Below are positions 1-6,202 of a stretch of 11,605 nucleotides of DNA, piece after piece (within the stretch, counting starts at the first letter, position 1; every line of letters begins with the position of its first letter). Location of the stretch: positions 1-11,605 of the forward strand of contig CALCBD010000035.1 in the NCBI GenBank assembly GCA_937897985.1. The letters are read 5' to 3'. Source of the stretch: an uncultured Paludibacter sp. (GTDB lineage Bacteria > Bacteroidota > Bacteroidia > Bacteroidales > Paludibacteraceae). The notes under the pieces are model-generated. The model was not told where the DNA came from and did no database searches. It was given only the letters and a program-made list of their open reading frames with translations. The translations under genes and the position numbers were made by a program.

Positions 1-2
1 TT

Positions 3-188
3 ACCGGAGGAGTAAAACCCGAAGAAGCCAACCTGAAGTCGTGGTTCGATGCCGGTGTGATGTGCGTGGGAATGGGCTCCAATCTTTTTCCCGCCGAAAT
101 GCTGAAAAACGGCGACTGGGATGGAATTACTAATCTTTGCAAAACTGTGTTGACTATTAACAAAATGATATTAAACAAAATAAATTAA
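3..188 (+). CDS. eda: KDPG/KHG aldolase, C-terminal fragment (5' end outside window)
   Basis: This is the last 61 codons of a 2-dehydro-3-deoxy-6-phosphogluconate / 4-hydroxy-2-oxoglutarate aldolase. The family is a cytoplasmic class I TIM-barrel enzyme that cleaves KDPG to pyruvate and glyceraldehyde-3-phosphate at the end of the Entner-Doudoroff and hexuronate pathways. The visible reading frame opens with TGGVKPEEANLKSWFDAG and continues with VGMGSNLFP. These are the phosphate-binding Thr-Gly-Gly and Gly-Ser loops of the last barrel strands. The Schiff-base lysine would lie upstream, outside the window. The frame ends in TAA with a lysine- and asparagine-rich tail. The IclR-type regulator that starts 116 bp downstream on the same strand fits control of a sugar-acid pathway. 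Family identity is fairly sure; the exact substrate is not. Confidence 0.8.
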   Translation, partial: TGGVKPEEANLKSWFDAGVMCVGMGSNLFPAEMLKNGDWDGITNLCKTVLTINKMILNKIN

Positions 189-224
189 AAAAAAATATCC
201 GTTCTATTCTAATATTTCCTGAAT

Positions 225-246
225 CAAATAAAATATTTTTATTTTG
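225..246. promoter_or_regulatory. A/T-only near-palindrome upstream of the IclR-type gene (candidate operator)
   Basis: CAAATAAAA-TAT-TTTTATTTTG is an inverted repeat with a one-base length difference between its arms. It lies about 60 bp before the regulator ATG. KdgR-type IclR regulators bind A/T-rich palindromes of about this size, so it could be an autoregulatory operator. The surrounding DNA is extremely A/T-rich, so a chance palindrome is also likely. A weak Bacteroidota-like -7 box (TACTTTTA, 271-278) lies downstream of it. Confidence 0.28.
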
Positions 247-304
247 TGCTTGTTTTATAAAGAAATTGCTTACTTTTACATTATAAAATCAAATTTAATA
301 ATAT

Positions 305-1048
305 ATGATTCAGGTAATAAACAGGGCCATAAATATTCTGGAATTTTTATCTAATGACCCGAGCAAGGAATTTTCTCTGACTGAAATAGCCGATAACCTA
401 AAATTCCAGCATAGTACATGCGCAAATATTTTAAAAACATTAGTAATTAGAGGTTATGTTGACCAACCAAAAGCTAAAGGAGGCTATAAAATTGGCAAGA
501 TGCTTTATCAATTAACAGACGCAAATAAGAAACATACTGAATTGATTAATCTTTCAAGAGGATTAATGATTGAACTTCGGGATAAAATTAACGAGACTAT
601 AATATTGTCAGTTATAAGAAATAATAAACGATATTTATTGAATGAAGTTCAAAGTACACAAGAGATTCACGTACAAACTAAAAAAGAAGTTTCGATCTAC
701 TCTGCAACCACAGGTAGAATGATACTTGCTCATTTAGATAGTGAAAATGTAAATTGGATTGTAGAAAAAATTGGATTACCTGCTGAAAATGAGTGGAGTG
801 GCATTAACTCTGTAAAAGTGTTATTTGAGGAATTGAATAAAATCAGGGAATTGAAGATTTTAGAGACAATAAATTCAAATCATGTAATTGGATTGGCTGT
901 ACCACTTTTTAAAAACGGGAAAATTATTGCAAGTATGGGAATATATATGCCTGAAATAAGATACGGTGAAACAGAACGGGAATTTTTGAGAAATGAATTG
1001 TTGAAAGTGTCAATTGAAGTTAACCAACTAATTGCAAAATCAAGTTAA
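305..1048 (+). CDS. IclR-family transcriptional regulator
   Basis: A 247-residue cytoplasmic DNA-binding protein of normal IclR length. Residues about 3-65 form the winged helix-turn-helix (INRAINILEFL, FSLTEIADNL, STCANILKTLVIRGYV, GGYKIG). Residues about 75-245 form the GAF-like effector-binding domain, ending in the family-typical IGLAVPLFKNGKIIASMGIY segment and a C-terminal helix. Such proteins repress or activate catabolic genes in response to small carboxylates or sugar acids. The start is the first ATG after an A/T-rich leader. No clear Shine-Dalgarno is seen, which is normal in this phylum. It lies downstream of a KDPG aldolase gene, which points to a KdgR-like role in hexuronate catabolism, but the ligand cannot be read from the sequence. 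Transcription ends at the hairpin at 1149-1197. Confidence 0.9.
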   Translation: MIQVINRAINILEFLSNDPSKEFSLTEIADNLKFQHSTCANILKTLVIRGYVDQPKAKGGYKIGKMLYQLTDANKKHTELINLSRGLMIELRDKINETIILSVIRNNKRYLLNEVQSTQEIHVQTKKEVSIYSATTGRMILAHLDSENVNWIVEKIGLPAENEWSGINSVKVLFEELNKIRELKILETINSNHVIGLAVPLFKNGKIIASMGIYMPEIRYGETEREFLRNELLKVSIEVNQLIAKSS

Positions 1049-1148
1049 TGCCGATATTAAGCAAAACATAAAAATGTATTGACCAAATTATATTGATTTA
1101 TTAAAGAGTTATTTAAACGGCTGAATATCACCATATTTATATTCCCAA

Positions 1149-1197
1149 AAAAAAGGAGGATAATTAACTGACCTGCAGTTAATTATCATCCTTTTTT
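1149..1197. terminator. Strong bidirectional rho-independent terminator between regulator and tRNA-Lys
   Basis: Two 22-nt arms (1149-1170 and 1176-1197) match over their whole length except one G/A mismatch (1158 against 1188), with a 5-nt loop ACCTG. Arms run from AAAAAAGGA to TAATTAACTG. The plus-strand transcript ends in U6 and the minus-strand transcript in U8, so it can serve both the IclR-type gene and the convergent tRNA. The right arm touches the encoded CCA of the tRNA (1197-1199). Confidence 0.88.
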
Positions 1198-1272
1198 GGT
1201 AACCCCGGTGGGGGTCGAACCCACGACCCACAGATTAAGAGTCTGTTGCTCTACCAACTGAGCTACGAAGTC
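1197..1272 (-). tRNA. tRNA-Lys, anticodon CUU, with encoded CCA
   Basis: The minus strand folds into a full cloverleaf of 73 nt plus an encoded CCA. It has a 7-bp acceptor stem, D stem GCTC/GAGC with an AGTTGGTA loop, anticodon stem ACAGA/TCTGT around loop CTCTTAA (anticodon CTT), a five-base variable loop GGGTC, and T stem GTGGG/CCCAC with loop TTCGACC. Anticodon CUU reads the AAG codon. The acceptor stem pairs GACTTCG with CGGGGTT and contains three G-U wobbles, including the first pair G1-U72, which is unusual. The discriminator base is A. A -7 promoter box lies upstream at 1300-1307 and a terminator directly downstream. Confidence 0.93.
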
Positions 1273-1299
1273 ATTGTTACCTTATTTCAAATGCGGATA

Positions 1300-1307
1300 C
1301 AAAAGTA
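1300..1307 (-). promoter_or_regulatory. Bacteroidota-type -7 promoter box for tRNA-Lys
   Basis: The minus strand reads TACTTTTG, an exact match to the TAnnTTTG -7 consensus of Bacteroidota primary sigma factor promoters. Transcription would start near 1293, giving a 5' leader of about 20 nt before the mature tRNA. No convincing TTTG -33 element is seen at the right distance; only A/T-rich DNA lies there. Confidence 0.5.
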
Positions 1308-1372
1308 ATTAAAAAAATAAATCTGACGATATAAAAAGAGAAAAATATAACTATAAAAACACTCAGTGAAAA

Positions 1373-1591
1373 AAAGAGGCTGTCTCAAAAGTTGATTTTT
1401 TTGAACAACCTGCTTATAATTTGTAAGTAGTATTTTTGAACGCAACGATACAAAGTGGCAACGATATGAAGTAAACACTTTTGGGACCTTTGCCGTATCG
1501 TCTTTGCGTTCAAAAAAAAGAATTATTTAATACTCAGCTTACAATTTATAGCTTTATGAAAATTTATGGGAACTATTGAGACAGCCTCTTT
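1373..1591. mobile_element. MITE-like foldback element, 219 bp, no coding capacity
   Basis: Terminal inverted repeats of about 19 bp bound this piece. The left end is AAAGAGGCTGTCTCAAAAG (1373-1391) and the right end is its reverse complement with one mismatch (1573-1591). Further inverted pairs nest inside: 1412-1432 against 1531-1552 (GCTTATAATTTGTAAG-like), and 1433-1451 against 1495-1516 (TTTTTGAACGCAA..CGATAC with a 3-nt bulge). The element is therefore one long imperfect palindrome. GAGGCTGTCTCAAAA-like ends look like insertion-sequence termini, so a transposase-less derivative mobilised in trans is the best reading. No clear target-site duplication is seen. It sits 32 bp beyond the stop of the DUF2271-like gene and may also end or stabilise that transcript. 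The rest of the gene-free stretch 1273-1623 holds only the tRNA promoter and A/T-rich DNA. Confidence 0.7.
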
Positions 1592-1623
1592 ATTCTCATC
1601 AATTTATTTCGGGTTACTGATAT

Positions 1624-2412
1624 TTACAGCTTTTCAATTTTCTTCATAACAATGCCTGTTTTGGTCATTATTTTTGCAAAATAAATGCCCTTTGGCAATC
1701 CGCTTAAATCTAATTTTTGCTGGTCGGTGACGAACATCGATTTACCGTTGATGCTTACCAGTTCAATACTGTTGATGTCAAATCCGTTGACGTAAACTGT
1801 TGAGCGTGCAGGGTTCGGGTAAACGCTGTAGAGGTTGGAAAGTTCGGTGTTACTGACAGCAGTAAAATTCGGAGTCCAGGTAATGACAGGGGTTGTAAAG
1901 CCTGTTACAGTACCCAAATTTACAGTTGAAACAGCAGGCCCTTTAACAAAAGTTCCTGAAGTATATCTTCTGCTGACCGGAGAGTAATTCGCCATTTCGA
2001 GATTTACAGTATAGGTACCGTCAGGCACACCTGTTAATGAAACCGTTTTACCCCAGTAAACCGTTTTGTTTGTATATGCTGAGGATGCTGTTGCACCGCT
2101 TGTGGCATCCAGATCGGCATTGGTTAATAATTTCGTTGGTGAAGTACTCCACGAAGAGCCGATTTTTGACCAAAAAGTCGACATGTCCTGTGCACTTCCA
2201 TCACCGTTGCTGGTGCGGTAAATCATTGTATTGACCAGCGCATTCGATGAATTTGTAATGTAAATCGCCAGTGCATACTTTGAGGTTGCATTGGTCGAAA
2301 ATGTAACTGATAAGGTTCCGGCTGTAGCCATGGTTGCATTAGGCGTTTGATTCTGAGCGCCTAAAAAAAATGTAAATAAGCAAAAAGTTAAAGTAGTAAA
2401 GAATGTTTTCAT
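1624..2412 (-). CDS. DUF2271-like secreted protein with T9SS C-terminal sorting domain
   Basis: A 262-residue protein with three parts. A signal peptide occupies residues 1-20 (MKTFFTTLTF to LGAQ). A beta-rich domain at about 30-175 resembles DUF2271 (periplasmic, redox-associated), with LAIYITNSSNALVNTMI, W81, DATSGAT at 102-108 and PDGTYTVNLEMAN. A type A Por/T9SS sorting domain spans about 193-262 (LYSVYPNPARSTVYVNGF to GIYFAKIMTKTG), so the product should cross the outer membrane and be attached to the surface or released. DATSGAT fits the Dxx[S/T]GA[T/S] motif in which ApbE esterifies FMN to the last Thr, so flavinylation at T108 is possible. It lies 156 bp downstream of the tight redox operon on the same strand, either as its last gene or separately expressed; no promoter box was found in the gap. 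The sorting domain is sure; the DUF2271 assignment is from memory of the family pattern. Confidence 0.82.
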   Translation of the reverse strand: MKTFFTTLTFCLFTFFLGAQNQTPNATMATAGTLSVTFSTNATSKYALAIYITNSSNALVNTMIYRTSNGDGSAQDMSTFWSKIGSSWSTSPTKLLTNADLDATSGATASSAYTNKTVYWGKTVSLTGVPDGTYTVNLEMANYSPVSRRYTSGTFVKGPAVSTVNLGTVTGFTTPVITWTPNFTAVSNTELSNLYSVYPNPARSTVYVNGFDINSIELVSINGKSMFVTDQQKLDLSGLPKGIYFAKIMTKTGIVMKKIEKL

Positions 2413-2568
2413 GAAAAATAATTTAATTTTTGTTGTTTATATTTTAATTTCTGATTATTAAAAGAATGCGTTTTCCGGATTGTCCCGAACTCACGATAAA
2501 AATAAATTTTATACAGGCGTTTTCGAATTATCTTAAAAACAATGAAAACTCAAAAGTGTTCAGTGGGT

Positions 2569-3630
2569 TTAATTTTTAACACATCTGACTGATAAGCCAA
2601 ATGCCTGATTATAAAAATTCCTGCCTGTTGTGTTACCATAATTGTTCAGACTTCTGAAACCTGCATTGTTGCCATCAGACTCGTTTGCAACCCACCACGC
2701 ACAATAAACGCCAACACCTGTAAACTGTCCGTAATCAGCCCGTATTCCGCAAGGCAAGGCTGCAAGTCCCGATGTATTATTTACTATCAAATAAGTTTCA
2801 GGGTCCGGTGCACCGATTGCAGCCGGAAATGGTGATTCGACCCAATCGGTTTTCGAAGCTATTGCCTGAGCTAAAGATTTTGCAACTCCCGGATTGTTTT
2901 TCAGATAATTGGTCAGTTCATTCCAGTCTGTTGAGTCTGCTACATGCCAACCTTCAGGAGCAAGGTTTCTGACATCATTTACTGCATAATAATTGTAAAA
3001 TCGTCCGAATTTACGAATTGAGTTGGCTTCTGTATTATTGTTGTAAGTGCATTGTGCCGCTGTACTGAGTTTTTGCCATTTGGAATTATCGGTTACCAAA
3101 GGTATTATTTCTCCGTTTCTGAATTTTGTAACACGCAGGTTTTCAACTATCCATGTCTGTTTTCCGACTGCTATCGTATGATATTCGTTGCCTTCAATAT
3201 CCGTGGTTTTTCCGTATGTTAAATCGGGGCTTAATGTGGACGGTAAAGTACCGGTTTCGTACGGAGTGGTTAATATGATTGTATTTCCGTATACGACACC
3301 GTCGGTGGTAACAGCATAAGCTCGTACATGGTAGCTCATGTCGGGTATTAAATCAGTAATTGCACAGGTATAACTTCCGGAGTTTTTGAACGAAGATACT
3401 GAATTTCCGTTTATGGTGGGGTCAGGTGTTAATGACCAGCAAATGCCACAATCTATCACTGCAGAACCGGTGGACGAAACTACGGAACCACTGCAAATTG
3501 CTGATGTTGTGGTAACTTCGGTCAGTTCGCCGGTAGAAACAACGGATGACAGATCGTTTGTTGTACACGAAATAAGTGAACATAGAATGACCATCATCAG
3601 CACAAACGGTATTGTAATATACTTTTTCAT
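2569..3630 (-). CDS. FISUMP-domain lipoprotein
   Basis: A 353-residue predicted lipoprotein. Residues 1-22 form a lipoprotein signal with lipobox LISC and the lipidated C22. Residues about 33-123 are fibronectin/Ig-like, of the kind seen in Bacteroidota surface proteins (TSAICSGSVVSSTGSA, CGICWS, YHVRAYAVTTDG). Residues about 144-351 match the Fibrobacter succinogenes major paralogous (FISUMP) domain: DIEGNEYHTIAVGKQTWIVE, the GRFYNYYAV block, LAPEGWHVADSTDWNEL, and the C-terminal GLSVRCVKN. FISUMP domains are found on exported proteins; their biochemical role is unknown and adhesion or surface display is usually assumed. The start lies 5 bp from the stop of the beta-barrel gene, so the two are probably translated from one mRNA. 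Its redox-operon location suggests a surface partner of the barrel, but this is inference. Confidence 0.85.
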   Translation of the reverse strand: MKKYITIPFVLMMVILCSLISCTTNDLSSVVSTGELTEVTTTSAICSGSVVSSTGSAVIDCGICWSLTPDPTINGNSVSSFKNSGSYTCAITDLIPDMSYHVRAYAVTTDGVVYGNTIILTTPYETGTLPSTLSPDLTYGKTTDIEGNEYHTIAVGKQTWIVENLRVTKFRNGEIIPLVTDNSKWQKLSTAAQCTYNNNTEANSIRKFGRFYNYYAVNDVRNLAPEGWHVADSTDWNELTNYLKNNPGVAKSLAQAIASKTDWVESPFPAAIGAPDPETYLIVNNTSGLAALPCGIRADYGQFTGVGVYCAWWVANESDGNNAGFRSLNNYGNTTGRNFYNQAFGLSVRCVKN

Positions 3631-3635
3631 GATTT

Positions 3636-5207
3636 TCAGAACCGTTGGGTTAAGTTGATAAATACTCTTTCGGTCAGATGACTGTTTTCAAATGTGGTTT
3701 CAAAATCGGCCGAAAGCATCAGTTTTCTGCTTAAACGCCACGAAAGGCTTAAGTCAGCAATGTCCTGTGAAAAAATCAAATCCTTGCGGTACTCAATTTC
3801 ACCATTCAGTTTTCCATCCATAAAATCTCTGGATATTGCTGCACCTGCTATGTATCCGAATAAATTGGTGGTTTGAAGTGCTGTACCTGTCAGTGTGAAC
3901 GAAGCATCAATCCCGGGTATTTTCGAAATTGCCAGGTAACTTGTGGCATACTTCGATTCGTGCGAAGCGGGTGTGTTGAGGCGGTAACCTGCAATTCCTC
4001 CCCAGGTTAAAAATCTGAAAGGGCGGTAGTTGAAATGAAATCGCAGTCCCTGACGCATTTCCTTTTCAAGCAGACTGTCGATGCGACTCTTGTAGGTTTC
4101 AAAATAGTAAACATTCCGCCTTGCGTCGAACGACATTGCGAGCGAAAGATTCTGAAACGGATGATAATTCAATGACAGATAGATGCTTGTTAAATCAAAA
4201 TCATTAACAGGAACGTTGTTTTCAATGGCATATAAATCAATTTCGGCCGATCCGAAAAAGTCAACATTTTTCAACAGCGAATTGCAATGCTGAACATAGA
4301 TGTATCGCCTGTCCGTTTTTTTGTTGTTTGTCTGATTAAAAAAAGCTACCGACGATTGCATTAATCCGTTCTTTCGGTTGATTTGATGACTTACAAAAGC
4401 TCCGTATTGAAACAGAGCGGGGTCGAAACTGTAATTTACGTCGTTCGGACGTGTGCCAACCAAAGCGCCAGCTGTAAAGTCATTGATTTTTTTTTCGAAT
4501 TGCAATCCATCCACAGCGCCTATATTGGCTGTATTTACATTAATTTTTCTACCCAGCGAAAGCAAAGCGGTTTTACCAAATTCGTAATTGAGTGCCAGAT
4601 TGTACACTCTGAGATCTTTATAATTTTCGTTCGGGTTGTTCAGGGTATGAGTGTAGGACATATAGTTTTCGAACGAAAGACCTGTATTTGCGATGTGGTT
4701 TGCATTTATCGACAGATTGTATTTTAGCCGGTAATTAGGTGTGGAAATACTCAGAGGATCCGATGAGAAATTATTGTACGATGAAACAGATAAACGACCA
4801 TAGAAATCAGGTTTTTCTGTTGCAATTGAATCGTTCTGCTTTTTTGTATTTATTGCTAAATCATTAACAGATAGTGCTTCCTGCGATTTTTCGACACTTA
4901 CTTCAAGTGGTATTTCAGTTCTTTTTCGTGCATATAAGGTATTGCCGGGGGTCAGCACTTTTTTGTCAAGTGTGTAGCCGATACATGAAATTGATGACAA
5001 ACTGGTTACAAGAAGTGCAGGTTCGAATTTATCCGTATTTAACAAAAATAAAGTATCGCCGGTCTGTATTCCCGAAGTATTAACAAACTGTACATAAATA
5101 TTTTGTGAACTGATAAACGAAACGCTTCCTTTCAGCATCGAATCGGTATTCTGAGCCAATACACCAAGCTGAATGCATATCAATATCAGTAGAATTTTAA
5201 ATTTCAT
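3636..5207 (-). CDS. Outer-membrane beta-barrel protein, candidate porin of a cytochrome conduit
   Basis: A 523-residue protein. The frame is open further upstream (to 5444), but that part is antisense-like sequence over the cytochrome gene. The ATG at 5207 begins a clean signal peptide (MKFKILLILICIQLGVLAQ), so it is chosen as the start. Residues about 22-100 look like a small SH3/FlgT-C-like beta domain (GSVSFISSQNIYVQF, SGIQTGDTLFLL). A polar linker follows at about 105-132. From about 135 to the end the chain is a run of alternating amphipathic strands rich in Tyr, Phe, Asn and Ser, finishing in the C-terminal phenylalanine LTQRF typical of outer-membrane barrels. No CXXCH motif is present. 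It lies 34 bp after a 12-heme cytochrome and 5 bp before a lipoprotein gene, which suggests the barrel half of a porin-cytochrome complex, like MtrB in position but with no similarity I recognise. Barrel call fairly sure; conduit role inferred. Confidence 0.75.
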   Translation of the reverse strand: MKFKILLILICIQLGVLAQNTDSMLKGSVSFISSQNIYVQFVNTSGIQTGDTLFLLNTDKFEPALLVTSLSSISCIGYTLDKKVLTPGNTLYARKRTEIPLEVSVEKSQEALSVNDLAINTKKQNDSIATEKPDFYGRLSVSSYNNFSSDPLSISTPNYRLKYNLSINANHIANTGLSFENYMSYTHTLNNPNENYKDLRVYNLALNYEFGKTALLSLGRKINVNTANIGAVDGLQFEKKINDFTAGALVGTRPNDVNYSFDPALFQYGAFVSHQINRKNGLMQSSVAFFNQTNNKKTDRRYIYVQHCNSLLKNVDFFGSAEIDLYAIENNVPVNDFDLTSIYLSLNYHPFQNLSLAMSFDARRNVYYFETYKSRIDSLLEKEMRQGLRFHFNYRPFRFLTWGGIAGYRLNTPASHESKYATSYLAISKIPGIDASFTLTGTALQTTNLFGYIAGAAISRDFMDGKLNGEIEYRKDLIFSQDIADLSLSWRLSRKLMLSADFETTFENSHLTERVFINLTQRF

Positions 5208-5241
5208 TTTTTTATTCAATTTAATGATAATGAATTGAAAA

Positions 5242-6192
5242 TTAAGGTAATCTGCCGGAGCTGAAATTATGACATTTTCTGCAGTTAGCCACATAAGCTG
5301 CATCGTTATTATGACAATCGGTACATTTGTCCCATTTGCCTTTGTGTTTACCCGAATAGATTTTACCCCATGCGTCGTGTTGTTTAAAGCTGACGTTGTT
5401 CCACGATTTTGCTGTATGGCATTCGTTACAGCTGAATTTGGCATATTTGGTGGCGTGAACCGGTAAAACTGCTATGGCTACACCCTTTTTACTGCTATGA
5501 CAAGAGAAACAATCGGTCGAAAGCCGTTTGCGGAAATCACCGCCTTTATGACAATCATTACAGTTTATGTTATGACCGCCGGTCAGGGGGAAATAGCTGT
5601 GGTCAAAACCTTTGCCTATGCTGTTCCAGTTCATGCCCGACATGGTATGACAACGGGCACAGTCGGTGTCGAATCCTAATACTTTGTGGTCGAATGGTTT
5701 GCCGGCAGTGGCGTAATATTTATCCTTGTGGCAGGCAAAACAATCGGTACGGATATTTTCGAAGCGTAATTTGGAAGCTGAAGTGTGACAACGGTTACAA
5801 TCGGCAGTGGCATGAGCTCCTTTCAGCGGAAAACCAGCCTGCTGATGCAAGGTTCTGGTATTGGGGATTATCCACGATTTGGTAGTGTGGCAACGTGCGC
5901 AATCACGACCGGTCGTACCCTGATGCATGTCGGTATGACATGAATTGCAATCTGATTTTGCATCTTCAAATTGAAGTGTGGAATGACATTGTTTACATCC
6001 GATGGCTTTGTGCTGGCCGGTCAATGGGAAATGAGTTTTGTTATGGTTGAATCCGTTTTCTTTAATTTTTTTCCAATCGTCGGTGGTGTGGCAGGTTGCA
6101 CACTCTAAAGTAAGTTTGTCGCCGTGTGGCGATTTGGCGTGCATCAGAGTGAAAACCCCACAGAATATCAGTATGAATGTAAGTCTGTACAT
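5242..6192 (-). CDS. Dodecaheme c-type cytochrome (12 CXXCH)
   Basis: A 316-residue secreted multiheme cytochrome. The chosen start at 6192 gives a good signal peptide (MYRLTFILIFCGVFTLMHA, residues 1-19). The frame is open back to 6279 but that extension overlaps the preceding LRR gene and adds charged residues before the hydrophobic core. Twelve CXXCH heme c sites are visible: CATCH (31-35), CKQCH, CNSCH, CARCH, CNRCH, CFACH, CARCH, CNDCH, CFSCH, CNECH, CTDCH and CRKCH (304-308), about one heme per 26 residues. Between sites runs a repeated pattern of the type F(D/N)H..T.FPLTG.H...C..CH, whose histidines are candidate distal ligands. Similarity is to cytochrome c3/doubled-CXXCH proteins. 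It starts 10 bp after the LRR gene and precedes the barrel gene by 34 bp, so it is the natural candidate to sit in or near the barrel. Confidence 0.92.
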   Translation of the reverse strand: MYRLTFILIFCGVFTLMHAKSPHGDKLTLECATCHTTDDWKKIKENGFNHNKTHFPLTGQHKAIGCKQCHSTLQFEDAKSDCNSCHTDMHQGTTGRDCARCHTTKSWIIPNTRTLHQQAGFPLKGAHATADCNRCHTSASKLRFENIRTDCFACHKDKYYATAGKPFDHKVLGFDTDCARCHTMSGMNWNSIGKGFDHSYFPLTGGHNINCNDCHKGGDFRKRLSTDCFSCHSSKKGVAIAVLPVHATKYAKFSCNECHTAKSWNNVSFKQHDAWGKIYSGKHKGKWDKCTDCHNNDAAYVANCRKCHNFSSGRLP

Positions 6193-6202
6193 CTTCAATG
6201 TT

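Noticed and set aside
1287..1478. A 63-codon minus-strand open frame.
   Set aside because: It runs from A/T-rich DNA into the foldback element and covers the tRNA promoter; the translation is Phe/Tyr-rich low-complexity sequence.
2413..2568. A separate promoter or terminator between the FISUMP and DUF2271-like genes.
   Set aside because: No TAnnTTTG box on the minus strand and no GC-containing hairpin followed by T residues was found; only weak A/T pairing.
5208..5444. N-terminal extension of the barrel protein.
   Set aside because: It overlaps the 12-heme gene, and a clean signal peptide starts at 5207.
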